A DNA stretch of 64,000 bases, taken from Synergistaceae bacterium (GTDB taxonomy: Bacteria > Synergistota > Synergistia > Synergistales > Synergistaceae). A program made the position numbers and the translations under genes. Within the stretch, counting starts at the first letter, position 1; the number at the start of each line of letters is the position of its first letter. The stretch spans positions 41,794 to 105,793 of the forward strand of contig JAISZL010000098.1 of assembly GCA_031269245.1 (NCBI GenBank). The letters run 5' to 3'. This document shows, one piece after another, positions 34,090-42,867 of the stretch. The notes below the pieces were generated by a model. The model saw only the letters and a list, made by a program, of their open reading frames with translations, was not told the DNA's origin and did not search any database.

Positions 34090-34953
34090 ATGTTTATGAA
34101 ACGCGCTATCGTGTTGTTAGCTGTTCTCTCCCTCTCGTCTTCCTTGTCCGCACCTGACGTCTCATCCGCGGCGGAACCCTCCCCGGGGGAAGGCGAAGCG
34201 CAGTCCAGCTCCGTGGTGGTCGAACGCGAGCATGGACTGATCGACTGGTCGCGGAATTACATCGAGGCAAGCGGCATGGCGGTCGCGCCGGAGGGTTCGG
34301 GAAGCGCTCAGGGGAAGGCGCTGGCGCGCAGAGGCGCCATAGTTGACCTGCAGCGCAACTTGCTGGAGTTCTTGGGGGGCGTCCAGGTCGACGCGAGGAC
34401 GACGATGGACAACTTCATGGCCGAGGATCGCGTGAGGACTGAGGTGCACGGCATAATCAGGAACATCGAGCTGCTGGACGGCACATGGGACGGCGAGTCG
34501 TACACGGTCACCGGGAGGGTCAGGCTTCCCCAGCTGCTCGCGATCGTCACGCCCAATATCAAGGAGATCGAGGAGAGGGCACCCAGGCCAAAACAGCCGG
34601 CGGCGCCCCCCAAGACCGCCGGAAAATTCACGGGCCTCGTCATAGACGCCCGCCACCTGCAAATAGCGCCGTCCCTGTCGTTCAGGGTGATCGACGAGGG
34701 GGAGCGCGAGGTGTACGGGATAAGTTTCGCCGACCCCAAGTTCGCCGCCCAATCCGGCCTCGCCACATACTACAACAACATCGAGTACGCAAAGGGGGAG
34801 TTGCGGGTCGCCGCGAACCCCATAGTCACAAAGGCGGTGAAGCTGTCCGGGGACGGCGTCTCGATAGTCATACCCAACAGCGCGGCCTCTCGTGTGCGCG
34901 GCAGCTCCTACGACTTCCGCAGGGAGTGCAAGGTCATAATAGTCTGCAGATGA
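34090..34953 (+). CDS. Secreted LPP20/FlgP-like protein
   Basis: 287 aa with a signal peptide (MFMKRAIVLLAVLSLSSSLSAPDVSSA). The segment IEASGMAVAPEG ... GKALARRGAIVDLQRNLLEFLGGVQVDARTTMDNF is the LPP20 pattern also found in FlgP, and is followed by a GESYTVTGRVRLPQLLAIV strand. The C-terminal half (LVIDARHLQIAPSLSFRVIDEGEREVYG ...) looks like a second beta domain. There is no lipobox cysteine, so it is probably periplasmic. GGGAGG lies 10 nt before the ATG. It is first in a four-gene plus-strand operon. Confidence 0.75.
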   Translation: MFMKRAIVLLAVLSLSSSLSAPDVSSAAEPSPGEGEAQSSSVVVEREHGLIDWSRNYIEASGMAVAPEGSGSAQGKALARRGAIVDLQRNLLEFLGGVQVDARTTMDNFMAEDRVRTEVHGIIRNIELLDGTWDGESYTVTGRVRLPQLLAIVTPNIKEIEERAPRPKQPAAPPKTAGKFTGLVIDARHLQIAPSLSFRVIDEGEREVYGISFADPKFAAQSGLATYYNNIEYAKGELRVAANPIVTKAVKLSGDGVSIVIPNSAASRVRGSSYDFRRECKVIIVCR

Positions 34954-34977
34954 CGCTGGCATGAGGATGGAGCGTGA

Positions 34978-35451
34978 ATGAGCGTGCGAACGAGAGATCC
35001 GGCCGAATCGGGGAAAAAGCGCTTCCCGCGGGCCGCGCTGGCGGTTCTTCTGCTGGCGTCGGCGGTGATATGCTCCTACATATACCTGCGCCCTGCTGGA
35101 ACGCCGGGCGCGACGCCCGATGTCCTCGCCAGGGCCAACGATTTGATCTCGGAGGGGCGCTATCGCGGGAGGGTCTCCTTAACAGACGGCAGCATAGCGG
35201 CAACCGGGAACGGGGAAATTTTGAACGACACCGCGCAGGGAAGGCTCCTGGCGAAGAGGGCCGCCCTGACGGACGCGAGAAGGAACCTGCTCATGCTGAG
35301 GCATGACGCCATGAACGGCGAGCCGTCGCGCGGCGCCTCCGGGCGCATCGGAACGCACCGCGTGACGTCGGAGCGCGCGTTCGGCGGCACTTACGAGGTA
35401 GAGGTGGAGATGTCGCTGGACGAGTGGCTATCCTCGGATTTCAGCTACTGA
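34978..35451 (+). CDS. Short membrane-anchored LPP20-like paralogue
   Basis: 157 aa. An N-terminal membrane segment (AALAVLLLASAVICSYIYL) could be an uncleaved anchor. The segment AATGNGEILNDTAQGRLLAKRAALTDARRNLLML aligns with the LPP20 core of the preceding protein, and YEVEVEMSLDEWL corresponds to its following beta strand. Start ATG 34978 has GGAG 5 nt upstream. It overlaps the track ORF of the next gene, but that gene's real start is further on. Confidence 0.65.
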   Translation: MSVRTRDPAESGKKRFPRAALAVLLLASAVICSYIYLRPAGTPGATPDVLARANDLISEGRYRGRVSLTDGSIAATGNGEILNDTAQGRLLAKRAALTDARRNLLMLRHDAMNGEPSRGASGRIGTHRVTSERAFGGTYEVEVEMSLDEWLSSDFSY

Positions 35452-35483
35452 AAAAATCCTGGACGCACAGGGGAACGGAGACA

Positions 35484-36107
35484 ATGATGACGACGATGAA
35501 AAAATTCAGATGGCACGCGGCCCTTCTGCCCTTCTTTATCCTGCTGGCCGCATGTGCCGACGCGAAACCCTCCATAGCCGTAAGGGCTTTCGACAACAAG
35601 GCCGGCGACGACGCCGAAGCGCCCGCGTCCGCGATAACGGACATGATGGCCACGGAGCTTCACGACTCAGGGATCTTCACCCTGACGGAAAGAGAAAAAC
35701 TCGACTACATCGCGGAGGAGATCCGCCTGGGGCAGTCCGGGCTGGTCGATCCGTCAACCGCACCGGAGCTAGGCAAGATCAAGGGCGCTCAGTACACCAT
35801 GACAGGCGCCATAACCCTGTATTTCTACAACGCGTCGGCGGGAGCCGTCTACGTTCCAGGCATATTGGGGGCGGGCGCGGCCGGGAAGACCGCTTATGTC
35901 ACCATAGACCTCAGGATAATAGACAACGCCACCGGCGAGGTGGCATACGCCGCGGCGGAGCAGGGAGAGGCCAAGCGCGAGGCCGCGGGGCTGCTCACGA
36001 AATTCGGGGGCTTCGCGAGCGGGTCATACGGAGGGATTCTCGCCTCCGCCGCTCGGGACTCTGTCGTGAAACACGCGGACGCGTTAAAGCGGAAGAACTG
36101 GCAATAG
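35484..36107 (+). CDS. CsgG-like lipoprotein
   Basis: About 207 aa. A lipoprotein signal with lipobox LLAAC is followed by SIAVRAFDNKAGDD, SAITDMMATELHDSGIFTLTEREKLDYI and LGKIKGAQYTMTGAITL, the CsgG/FlgO-type fold pattern for outer-membrane-associated proteins. GKTAYVTIDLRIIDNATGEVAYA is the later conserved strand. Start ATG 35484 (or 35487) follows ACGGAG; the ORF track start at 35424 overlaps the preceding gene. CsgG forms the curli secretion pore, but the transmembrane hairpins cannot be judged here. Confidence 0.78.
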   Translation: MMTTMKKFRWHAALLPFFILLAACADAKPSIAVRAFDNKAGDDAEAPASAITDMMATELHDSGIFTLTEREKLDYIAEEIRLGQSGLVDPSTAPELGKIKGAQYTMTGAITLYFYNASAGAVYVPGILGAGAAGKTAYVTIDLRIIDNATGEVAYAAAEQGEAKREAAGLLTKFGGFASGSYGGILASAARDSVVKHADALKRKNWQ

Positions 36108-36132
36108 AAAAATATATAAGGAGGGTGCTCGC

Positions 36133-37593
36133 ATGAATCACGGAAATTTCCTCTCGAAAGCAGTCACGGCAGTTATGCTCGTCTTCATTTTCCTCGGTCA
36201 CTTGGAGGCGGCGCCCAGCGGAAGGATCAAGCTCGGCGTCGTCGGGTTCACGAGCAAGGCAAGCGGGGTGAGCCAGGAACAGGCCAGCATCGTCTCGGAC
36301 CTTTTCACCCGCACGCTGGCGAGCTCTCAGACCATATCGGTCATCGAACGCGAACAGATAAACAAAATCGGCGCCGAGCATCGCTTCAACATGTCCGGCC
36401 TCGTAGACCCATCCACCGCTGCGGAGATAGGGCGCATCATGGGTTTGCAATACATGATTCTCGGTTCTGTAACGGAGCTGTCGCAGGGGGCATCGGCAAC
36501 CGGTTTTTCCATAATAGCTCAGGCGCGGCATGAGGCGAGGGCAACCATCGACGCGCGGGTCGTGGACGTAACGACAGCCGAGGTGCTGTATACGTTCGTC
36601 GAGACGGGCAGCGCGTCCGAAGGCGGCTCCGCCATATCCATCGGAGGATTCACGAACGTCGAGGCGACGTTCGGAGGCATAGAGGCGCGGGCGATCGCGG
36701 ACGCTGTCAATCGCATGGCCCACAACATCAGGGGAGAGGTCGGGAACGAATACTCCTATGTGACGTCAAAAAGCGGCAGCGAGGTAAAGATCAACGTCGG
36801 ATCGAGCGTGGGAGTGCAGCCGGGCCATCTGTACCTCGTGTACGCGGACGGGCCCAGCGAGACGGACCCCATCACCGGAAGAATACTGGGCCGCAACAAA
36901 CTCCCCCTCGCGGCACTGAAGGTCAAGACGGTTCAGAGCGGCTTCAGCACTTGCACTGTGGCGGAGGGGACAAGCGGCAAACTGATAGAGCGGGGGGACA
37001 AGGTCTCCCCCATAAGCGCGTCCGAAGCGAAGAGAATGGTCTCGAACAAGGAGTTCCCGAAGAGCCGCCCGGCGAAACGGGCCTCTGAGGACACGTTCAA
37101 CGCCCTGATTGGCGGGGGCGAATCACCGGCAGTAAGCCCAGTCAGCCCGCCCGTCGAGGACTCGGAGACGGGTGATGAGACCCCATCCGAACAGCCCGCC
37201 TCGGCGCCGGCGCGCTCATTCGGCTCGTACAGCATGAGGGAGGTAGCTGGAGTCGATCCCGACAACACGACCGACGCGAAGCTCATCGAAGCGTACAACT
37301 TCATCTCCCCCGCTGAGAGAAACAACCTGGGTATTCAGCATCGCGGCGCATATAAAATGTACTCGGCGAAGCGCTACAAGGACGCGTTCGAGGCGTTTGC
37401 CAAACTTGCCGACGACTGCCCGGGCAACTATCTGTCCGCCTACTGGGCCGGCATGAGCGCCGCCAAGCTAAAGAGCTACAAGGAGGCCGTAAAGTGGTTC
37501 GACAGGACTCTTGAGATCAACCCGAACTATCAGCCGGCCATCGACGGCAGAGCCCAGGCGGAGGGAAAAGACAGCAAGACCAAGAATAAATAG
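36133..37593 (+). CDS. Secreted CsgG-FlgT_C-TPR protein
   Basis: 486 aa, ATG with AAGGAGGG 8 nt upstream. After a signal peptide ending LEAAP, a CsgG-like domain (about 30-205; SDLFTRTLASSQTISVIEREQINKI, MGLQYMILGSVTEL) resembles the preceding lipoprotein. A FlgT-C-like domain (about 215-310; SSVGVQPGHLYLVY ... LIERGDKVSPIS), a Pro/Ser/Glu linker and a C-terminal TPR unit (AYKMYSAKRYKDAFEAF ... AYWAGMSAAKLKSYKEAVKWF) follow. The last two parts are homologous to the protein at 10595-11500. Domains suggest an outer-membrane ring or secretion assembly role, but no flagellar or curlin gene is present. Confidence 0.75.
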   Translation: MNHGNFLSKAVTAVMLVFIFLGHLEAAPSGRIKLGVVGFTSKASGVSQEQASIVSDLFTRTLASSQTISVIEREQINKIGAEHRFNMSGLVDPSTAAEIGRIMGLQYMILGSVTELSQGASATGFSIIAQARHEARATIDARVVDVTTAEVLYTFVETGSASEGGSAISIGGFTNVEATFGGIEARAIADAVNRMAHNIRGEVGNEYSYVTSKSGSEVKINVGSSVGVQPGHLYLVYADGPSETDPITGRILGRNKLPLAALKVKTVQSGFSTCTVAEGTSGKLIERGDKVSPISASEAKRMVSNKEFPKSRPAKRASEDTFNALIGGGESPAVSPVSPPVEDSETGDETPSEQPASAPARSFGSYSMREVAGVDPDNTTDAKLIEAYNFISPAERNNLGIQHRGAYKMYSAKRYKDAFEAFAKLADDCPGNYLSAYWAGMSAAKLKSYKEAVKWFDRTLEINPNYQPAIDGRAQAEGKDSKTKNK

Positions 37594-37632
37594 TTCCGGG
37601 CAGTGCCCGCGGTTCCGATTCAAGACATTAAA

Positions 37633-37688
37633 TAAGCGCCTCGCATCTTACGGGGGTTCCCAAGGACCCGGACTTCGCGAGGCGCTTA
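37633..37688. terminator. Bidirectional terminator-like inverted repeat
   Basis: TAAGCGCCTCGC and GCGAGGCGCTTA, perfect 12-bp arms, enclose an inner GGGTTCC/GGACCC dyad between the convergent CsgG-FlgT-TPR gene and rpsA. T/A-rich flanks suit termination from both sides. Confidence 0.65.
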
Positions 37689-37738
37689 AAATCTTAATAA
37701 GCCCTTAAATCAGTGTTTTCTTAAAAAAAGAGGCGGCG

Positions 37739-39316
37739 CTATTCGTTCTCCTTCTCCTTGGCCTTCAGCAGGTCGCCCAACGTCACGGACATCTCCTCAG
37801 TCGGTATCTGAGGGCCGTGATCCCTGCTCTGCCTGCGGTCGGAATCCTCCCGGCGCGGGCGGCGTTCGCGCTCGGAGCCCTGCGCCTCGTCACGGGGATA
37901 GCGTTCGTCGCCGAACTGAAGAGCCTTCACGCTGAGGCGGACCCTCCTCGCGATCGCGTCGATCTCGAGCACGCGAGCGATCACCTCCTGCCCCGTGTGC
38001 AGAACGTCGCTGGGCTTATCCACCCTCGTGCGGCTGAGCTGGGATATGTGTATCAATCCCTCCACGCCCGGCTCCAGCTCCACGAACGCGCCGAAATCAG
38101 CCAGGCGTATGACCTTGACCTCGATATCCTGATCCTTGGCGAAGCGCGACTCGATGCCGACCCACGGGTCGTTGAGCTGTTTGAACCCAAGGCTTATGCG
38201 CTTGCGCTCCATATCTATGTCGAGTATCACGACATTGATCTTCTGCCCGCGCTTCAAAACCTCCTTGGGGTGCTTTACGCGGCTCCAGCTAAGGTCTCCG
38301 ATGTGGATGAGCCCCTCCACCCCAGGCTCGATCTCCACAAACGCCCCGAAGTCGGTCATGTTGGTGACCGATCCCTCAGTCTCTATGCCCTTCGACCAGC
38401 GCTCCGACACGTAGTCCCACGGGTCGGGGAGCGTCTGGCGCAGCGAGAGCGAGATGCGGTTCTTCTCTCGGTCTATGCCGATCACCTTGACCTTCACCGT
38501 GTCGCCCTTGCTCACCAGGTCCTTGGCCTTGGCGTTGCGCTGCCACGCGAGCTCTGTCACGTGGATCAACCCCTCTATGACCCCCAGGTTCACGAACACG
38601 CCGAAGCTCGTGATGCTGCTGACCTCGCCCTCCACAACGTCGCCCTCGTGGACGGTCTCGTAAAACTTCTCACGCTCCGCGCCCATCTCCTCCTCGAGGA
38701 TGGAGCGGCGCGAGAGCACGAAGCGGCGCTTGCGGCGATCGCGCTCTATGACCTTCACCGGAAAAGTCTGATCCACCAGACGGCCGGGGTTTACGACACG
38801 GCCCTCCTCAGCCAGATGCGATATGGGGATGAAACCCTCCAGTCCGAAGCAGTCGACTATGAGCCCGCCCTTGACCTTGCGAAGCCCCTTTACGTCAACG
38901 GTCTCGCTTTTCCCGAGCTCAGACTCGAGCATGTTCCATCTTTCGTCAAATTCGCAACGCCAGCGGCTCAACGCAAGCTGGGCCTCCTCCCCCTGGCTGA
39001 TATTGGTCACCTGGACGCGAACCCTGTCGCCCACCGCGGGCTCCGGCGTGGACTCGACCAAGACGCGGTGTGTCCACTCCTTCCGCGGAAGAAAACCCTC
39101 GCACTTATAGCCCACGTCCACAAGCCAACCATCATCCCTGGAGTCGACCACTGATCCCTCGATCACTTTTCCGCGATGGATGTCCTCGAAGCCGCCCATC
39201 TGCTCCATAAAGCTCTCCATCGTCTCCTCCGCCGCCGGATTTCCCTCGGCCAGGTTGCCCCCGTCGACGCTCGGCACTTGCGTTGCAAATTCTTCACTGC
39301 GGATTTCATCCACCAT
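37739..39316 (-). CDS. rpsA: 30S ribosomal protein S1
   Basis: 525 aa with five S1/OB-fold RNA-binding repeats (about 50-118, 133-200, 216-287, 301-373, 388-460); the third to fifth are canonical ([56 protein letters not shown]). A highly charged Arg/Glu tail follows. It recruits mRNA to the 30S subunit. It follows ispH by 22 bp; ispH-rpsA adjacency, or fusion, is widespread in anaerobic bacteria. Confidence 0.93.
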   Translation of the reverse strand: MVDEIRSEEFATQVPSVDGGNLAEGNPAAEETMESFMEQMGGFEDIHRGKVIEGSVVDSRDDGWLVDVGYKCEGFLPRKEWTHRVLVESTPEPAVGDRVRVQVTNISQGEEAQLALSRWRCEFDERWNMLESELGKSETVDVKGLRKVKGGLIVDCFGLEGFIPISHLAEEGRVVNPGRLVDQTFPVKVIERDRRKRRFVLSRRSILEEEMGAEREKFYETVHEGDVVEGEVSSITSFGVFVNLGVIEGLIHVTELAWQRNAKAKDLVSKGDTVKVKVIGIDREKNRISLSLRQTLPDPWDYVSERWSKGIETEGSVTNMTDFGAFVEIEPGVEGLIHIGDLSWSRVKHPKEVLKRGQKINVVILDIDMERKRISLGFKQLNDPWVGIESRFAKDQDIEVKVIRLADFGAFVELEPGVEGLIHISQLSRTRVDKPSDVLHTGQEVIARVLEIDAIARRVRLSVKALQFGDERYPRDEAQGSERERRPRREDSDRRQSRDHGPQIPTEEMSVTLGDLLKAKEKENE

Positions 39317-39338
39317 TATCGTAACAGCCTCCTCGGAC

Positions 39339-40172
39339 CTACAGCCTCTTTATTTTCTCTGTTATTTCATTTATAAGCCAGTCGGGCGTGCTACCGCCCG
39401 CGGCCACTCCTATAGATGACTTCCCCCGCATCCACCTCCAGTCAAGTTCGTCAGGATGCTCCACCCATGCCGTCAAAACCCCAAGAGACTCAGCGATTTC
39501 GACGAGCTTCCTCGTATTGGCGCTGTTCTTGCCGCCAATGACGACGATCCCGTCAACCTGAGCTCCAAGCCTCCTTATGGATTCCTGCCTCTCTATGGTA
39601 GCGCGACAAATAGTATTATATACCTTTATCTCATCCGCAAGAAGTACCAGCTTGGAGACAACAGCGGCGAGCGACGCCTCCCATTGCGTGGTTTGGCTCA
39701 GGATCCCCAGGCGCTTGTGGCGTTTTTTCGGATCTATGTCGCTCTCGCCCGATATGACGAGCGACTCGCCCTCTATGTGGCCGAGTATGCCCCTCACCTC
39801 CGGGTGCCTGGAGTCGCCGAGTATCATGACCTTGTAACCCTCGTTCGAGAGGCTCTCGGCCCGCTCCTGCGCTGTGCGCACGAACGGGCAGGTGCCGTCC
39901 TCGACCACGCCGCACCTCTCCCTCATGTACTCCAGCTCGGACTTCGAGGCGCCGTGCGCCCTCACGAACGCAACGGCGCCGGCCGGCACCTCGTCGGCGC
40001 TTTCCGCCACTCTGAGGCCCAGCGCTGAGAGCCTCGCCACCTCCTGAGGGTTGTGTATCGGGCTTCCGAGCGAGTAGACCGTCCCGCGCTCGGCCAGCGC
40101 CCGCTCCAACTGACCTATAGCTCTCCTCACACCGAAACACAGACCCGTCGGGCTCGCAACGACCAAATTCAT
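39339..40172 (-). CDS. ispH: 4-hydroxy-3-methylbut-2-enyl diphosphate reductase
   Basis: Final step of the MEP isoprenoid pathway, an Fe-S enzyme giving IPP and DMAPP. 277 aa with the three cluster cysteines in [16 protein letters not shown] and NTICRAT, plus the VRAHG, SRHPEV and SQTTQ motifs. Its start overlaps the miaA stop by 4 bp (ATGA). Confidence 0.95.
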   Translation of the reverse strand: MNLVVASPTGLCFGVRRAIGQLERALAERGTVYSLGSPIHNPQEVARLSALGLRVAESADEVPAGAVAFVRAHGASKSELEYMRERCGVVEDGTCPFVRTAQERAESLSNEGYKVMILGDSRHPEVRGILGHIEGESLVISGESDIDPKKRHKRLGILSQTTQWEASLAAVVSKLVLLADEIKVYNTICRATIERQESIRRLGAQVDGIVVIGGKNSANTRKLVEIAESLGVLTAWVEHPDELDWRWMRGKSSIGVAAGGSTPDWLINEITEKIKRL

Positions 40173-41113
40173 CGGACGCGGGGCCGCCCCATTTTCTCCG
40201 CCATATCCTCCGCCACTTTCTCTAAAGTCGTTTCGGAAAAATCATACCACAATATCGGAGAAAATTGCCTGAACCACGTCATCTGTCTCCTGGAAAAAGC
40301 CTTGGTCGAGCGAACGTCGCCGGCCAGGGCCTCGTCCAACGTGATCTTCCCGTCCGCGTAATCGACGAGCTCCCGGTACCCGAAACCCCGCAAAGCGGGA
40401 AGATCCCGCGAGTAGCCGTTGTCGAGCAGCCACCGCACCTCCTCCGGATAGCCTGAGCGAAACTGCTCGCCAGCGCGGCGCTCTATCCTCTCGAACAGAG
40501 ATTCCCTCGGGGACATAACGCCGAAGTAGGCTATCCCGCGCTCACCTCCTATTTTTTTTTGCGCGGCGTACAGTTCCGTGGCGCTGCGTCCCGACAATTT
40601 GAAGATCTCGAGCGCGCGGACGATGCGAACCCTGTCGTTCGGGTGAATTCTGGCCGCGCTCTCCGGATCGGCGGCGGACAGCTCGCCGTGGAGCGAGCGG
40701 ACTCCTTCGATCTCCGCTGTCCGCTCCAGCTCGCGCCTCAGCCGCTCGTCGCGCGGGAGCGATTCGGAGAGCAAACCGCCCTCCAGGGCTTTGAAGTACA
40801 TAGGGGTTCCTCCGGCCAGGATGGGGACCCTCCCTCGGGACTCGATGCGCCGCGCCGCGGAGAGAGCGCGCTGGACGAAGTCCGCCGCTGTGAATATCTC
40901 GTCGGGGTCGGCCACGTCGATCAGGTGGTGAGGGACGGTACTCCTCTTCTCGCGCGAGATCTTGTCAGTTCCCACGTCGAGATACCTGTAAACCTGCCTC
41001 GAATCCACCGAGATGATCTCTCCCTTTATCATCCGAGCCAGCTCGAACGCCGCGCGGGTCTTCCCAGCCGCGGTTGGACCGACTATGGCGTAAAGCGGCG
41101 GCTCGCGCGTCAT
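40169..41113 (-). CDS. miaA: tRNA dimethylallyltransferase MiaA
   Basis: Adds a dimethylallyl group (from the IspH product) to A37 of tRNAs reading UNN codons. 314 aa from ATG 41113: P-loop GPTAAGKT, SVDSRQVYRYLDVGTDK, HHLIDV and GGTPMYFKAL are present. The track start at 41293 lies inside mutL and is rejected. It overlaps the mutL stop and ispH start by 4 bp each, so mutS-mutL-miaA-ispH are translationally coupled. Confidence 0.95.
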   Translation of the reverse strand: MTREPPLYAIVGPTAAGKTRAAFELARMIKGEIISVDSRQVYRYLDVGTDKISREKRSTVPHHLIDVADPDEIFTAADFVQRALSAARRIESRGRVPILAGGTPMYFKALEGGLLSESLPRDERLRRELERTAEIEGVRSLHGELSAADPESAARIHPNDRVRIVRALEIFKLSGRSATELYAAQKKIGGERGIAYFGVMSPRESLFERIERRAGEQFRSGYPEEVRWLLDNGYSRDLPALRGFGYRELVDYADGKITLDEALAGDVRSTKAFSRRQMTWFRQFSPILWYDFSETTLEKVAEDMAEKMGRPRVR

Positions 41114-42867
41114 CTCTCGAACCAGCTCTTCAGTTTCTCGCCGGCCAGGAAGATGGTCGTGGGCCTGCCGTGAGGACAGCTGTAAGGGGACCTGCACCGC
41201 TCCAGACGGTCGAACAGATCCATCGCCTCCTCCAGACTCACCGATGCTCCGAGCTTTATAGCGTCGCGGCACGCGGTGCGCGCCCATCGCCACCAGACCT
41301 CTCTGTCGCGCTTCGATGGATCGTCCTCCTCCTCTATACCCCGGATCGCCGAGCGGAGCATCTCCATAGGGGAGAGCCTTCCAAGCCCTCTCAGCACCGG
41401 AACCGACAGCAGCAACGCCTCGCCCGGACCGTCACCGTCGTCCCCAGGGAGCCTGAACGTGAAGCCCATCCCGGCCAAGTCCTCGCGGTGAAGGGACGCC
41501 CCGGCGGCCACGGCTGGGGGGAGTTCCTGCCCGGAGAGCAGGGATTGGGTGTCAATCCTCTTGCCGCTGTACGATGACTCTATCTCCTCGTACAGTATCC
41601 TCTCGTGTGCCGCGTGCGCGTCCACGAGGATCAGCCCGCGCGGGTCGTCGAACACCAGGTATCCTCCCTGTGCCTGCCCGAGGTATCTTCTCACCGGCCC
41701 CAGGCCGGCCTCGGGGAACAGCGTACACTCCCGCGCCGCGGGCCTGGCCGGTTCGTTCGGAGCGGATGAAAAAAACTCCGGGTGCCTTTTGAAGCGTTCA
41801 GGCGCCGGCACGTAGTTTTCGAACGGGCCCGCCGCGGGAGCCGGCGGCGGTGCCGCTGGCTCCTCCCCGCGCACTCTGGCTTCGGAAAATCCCCCGCCGT
41901 CTAGCAGGGCCTTCTCCGCGCACTTGCGCACCATCTCGAACACGCGGTTCGAATTCCTGAAGCGCACTTCGGCCTTAGCCGGATGTATGTTGACGTCAAC
42001 GTCCTCAGGCGGGACCGCCGCCATGACGATCCACTCGCCGTAGATCGACGCGCCTGTCGAGTTCAGGGCCGATCTTATAGTGGCGTCCTGCACCCGCCTG
42101 CCGTTCACGAACGCGGTCACGTTGACGCGCCTGGAACCCAGCAGGTTGTTCCACCACAGCTGAATTCGCGCCTCCTCATCGCCCAGGGCTGCGCGCACGG
42201 AGCGATGCTCTTCGCCCCAAATGGACTTCAGCACCTCGTCCGTTGACTGCGCGTCGCCCAGATCGAGCAGGATCTTCCCATCGTTGGACAGCCTGAAGCG
42301 AGTGCGGGGGCAGACGAGCGCGTAGTCCTGCACTACCTGAACTATGCGCTTCAACTCAGCGGTCGCCCCTTTTAGAAATTTCCTTCTAGCGGGAAGGTTG
42401 TAGAACAGGTCCGCGATCTCCACCCTGGTGCCTTGAGGCGCCGGAACCAGCGAGTGGGACGTCACGACGCCGCCCTCCACCCTTATTACGCCGCCGGACT
42501 CCTCCCCGCGCCTCCTGCTCCGCAGCTCGAACCGGCTAACGGAGGCGATGCTGGACAGGGCCTCGCCCCTGTAGCCGAGCGTGCTCACGTACTCCAGGTC
42601 GTCGAGCGTACGGATTTTGCTCGTGGCGTATCTCTCCACCGCCAGCGGCAACTCGCCATAGTATATCCCGTCCCCGTTGTCCTCCACGGTCAGCAGGGCC
42701 TTACCCCCCTGCTCCAGCGTGACCTTGATGTCCGTGGCGCCCGCGTCGAGCGAGTTCTCCAACAGCTCCTTCGCGGCGGACACCGGCCGCTCTATCACCT
42801 CGCCCGCGGCGATGCGGCTCGCCACGCTCTTCTCTAGCCGCTCTATCGAACCATGCACTCCGCTCAT
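41110..42867 (-). CDS. mutL: DNA mismatch repair protein MutL
   Basis: 585 aa. The GHKL ATPase N-terminus has ELLENSLDAGAT, EDNGDGI and TLGYRGEALSSI. The C-terminal domain has the endonuclease-type motif DAHAAHERILYE (D-x-H-A-x2-E), ACRDAIKLG and CPHGRPT, consistent with a nicking MutL as in bacteria without MutH. The start overlaps the mutS stop by 4 bp. Confidence 0.95.
   Translation of the reverse strand: MSGVHGSIERLEKSVASRIAAGEVIERPVSAAKELLENSLDAGATDIKVTLEQGGKALLTVEDNGDGIYYGELPLAVERYATSKIRTLDDLEYVSTLGYRGEALSSIASVSRFELRSRRRGEESGGVIRVEGGVVTSHSLVPAPQGTRVEIADLFYNLPARRKFLKGATAELKRIVQVVQDYALVCPRTRFRLSNDGKILLDLGDAQSTDEVLKSIWGEEHRSVRAALGDEEARIQLWWNNLLGSRRVNVTAFVNGRRVQDATIRSALNSTGASIYGEWIVMAAVPPEDVDVNIHPAKAEVRFRNSNRVFEMVRKCAEKALLDGGGFSEARVRGEEPAAPPPAPAAGPFENYVPAPERFKRHPEFFSSAPNEPARPAARECTLFPEAGLGPVRRYLGQAQGGYLVFDDPRGLILVDAHAAHERILYEEIESSYSGKRIDTQSLLSGQELPPAVAAGASLHREDLAGMGFTFRLPGDDGDGPGEALLLSVPVLRGLGRLSPMEMLRSAIRGIEEEDDPSKRDREVWWRWARTACRDAIKLGASVSLEEAMDLFDRLERCRSPYSCPHGRPTTIFLAGEKLKSWFER

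Noticed and set aside
41114-41293. 60-residue N-terminal extension of MiaA
   Set aside because: It lies fully inside mutL in another frame; ATG 41113 overlaps the mutL stop as ATGA, like the other operon junctions.
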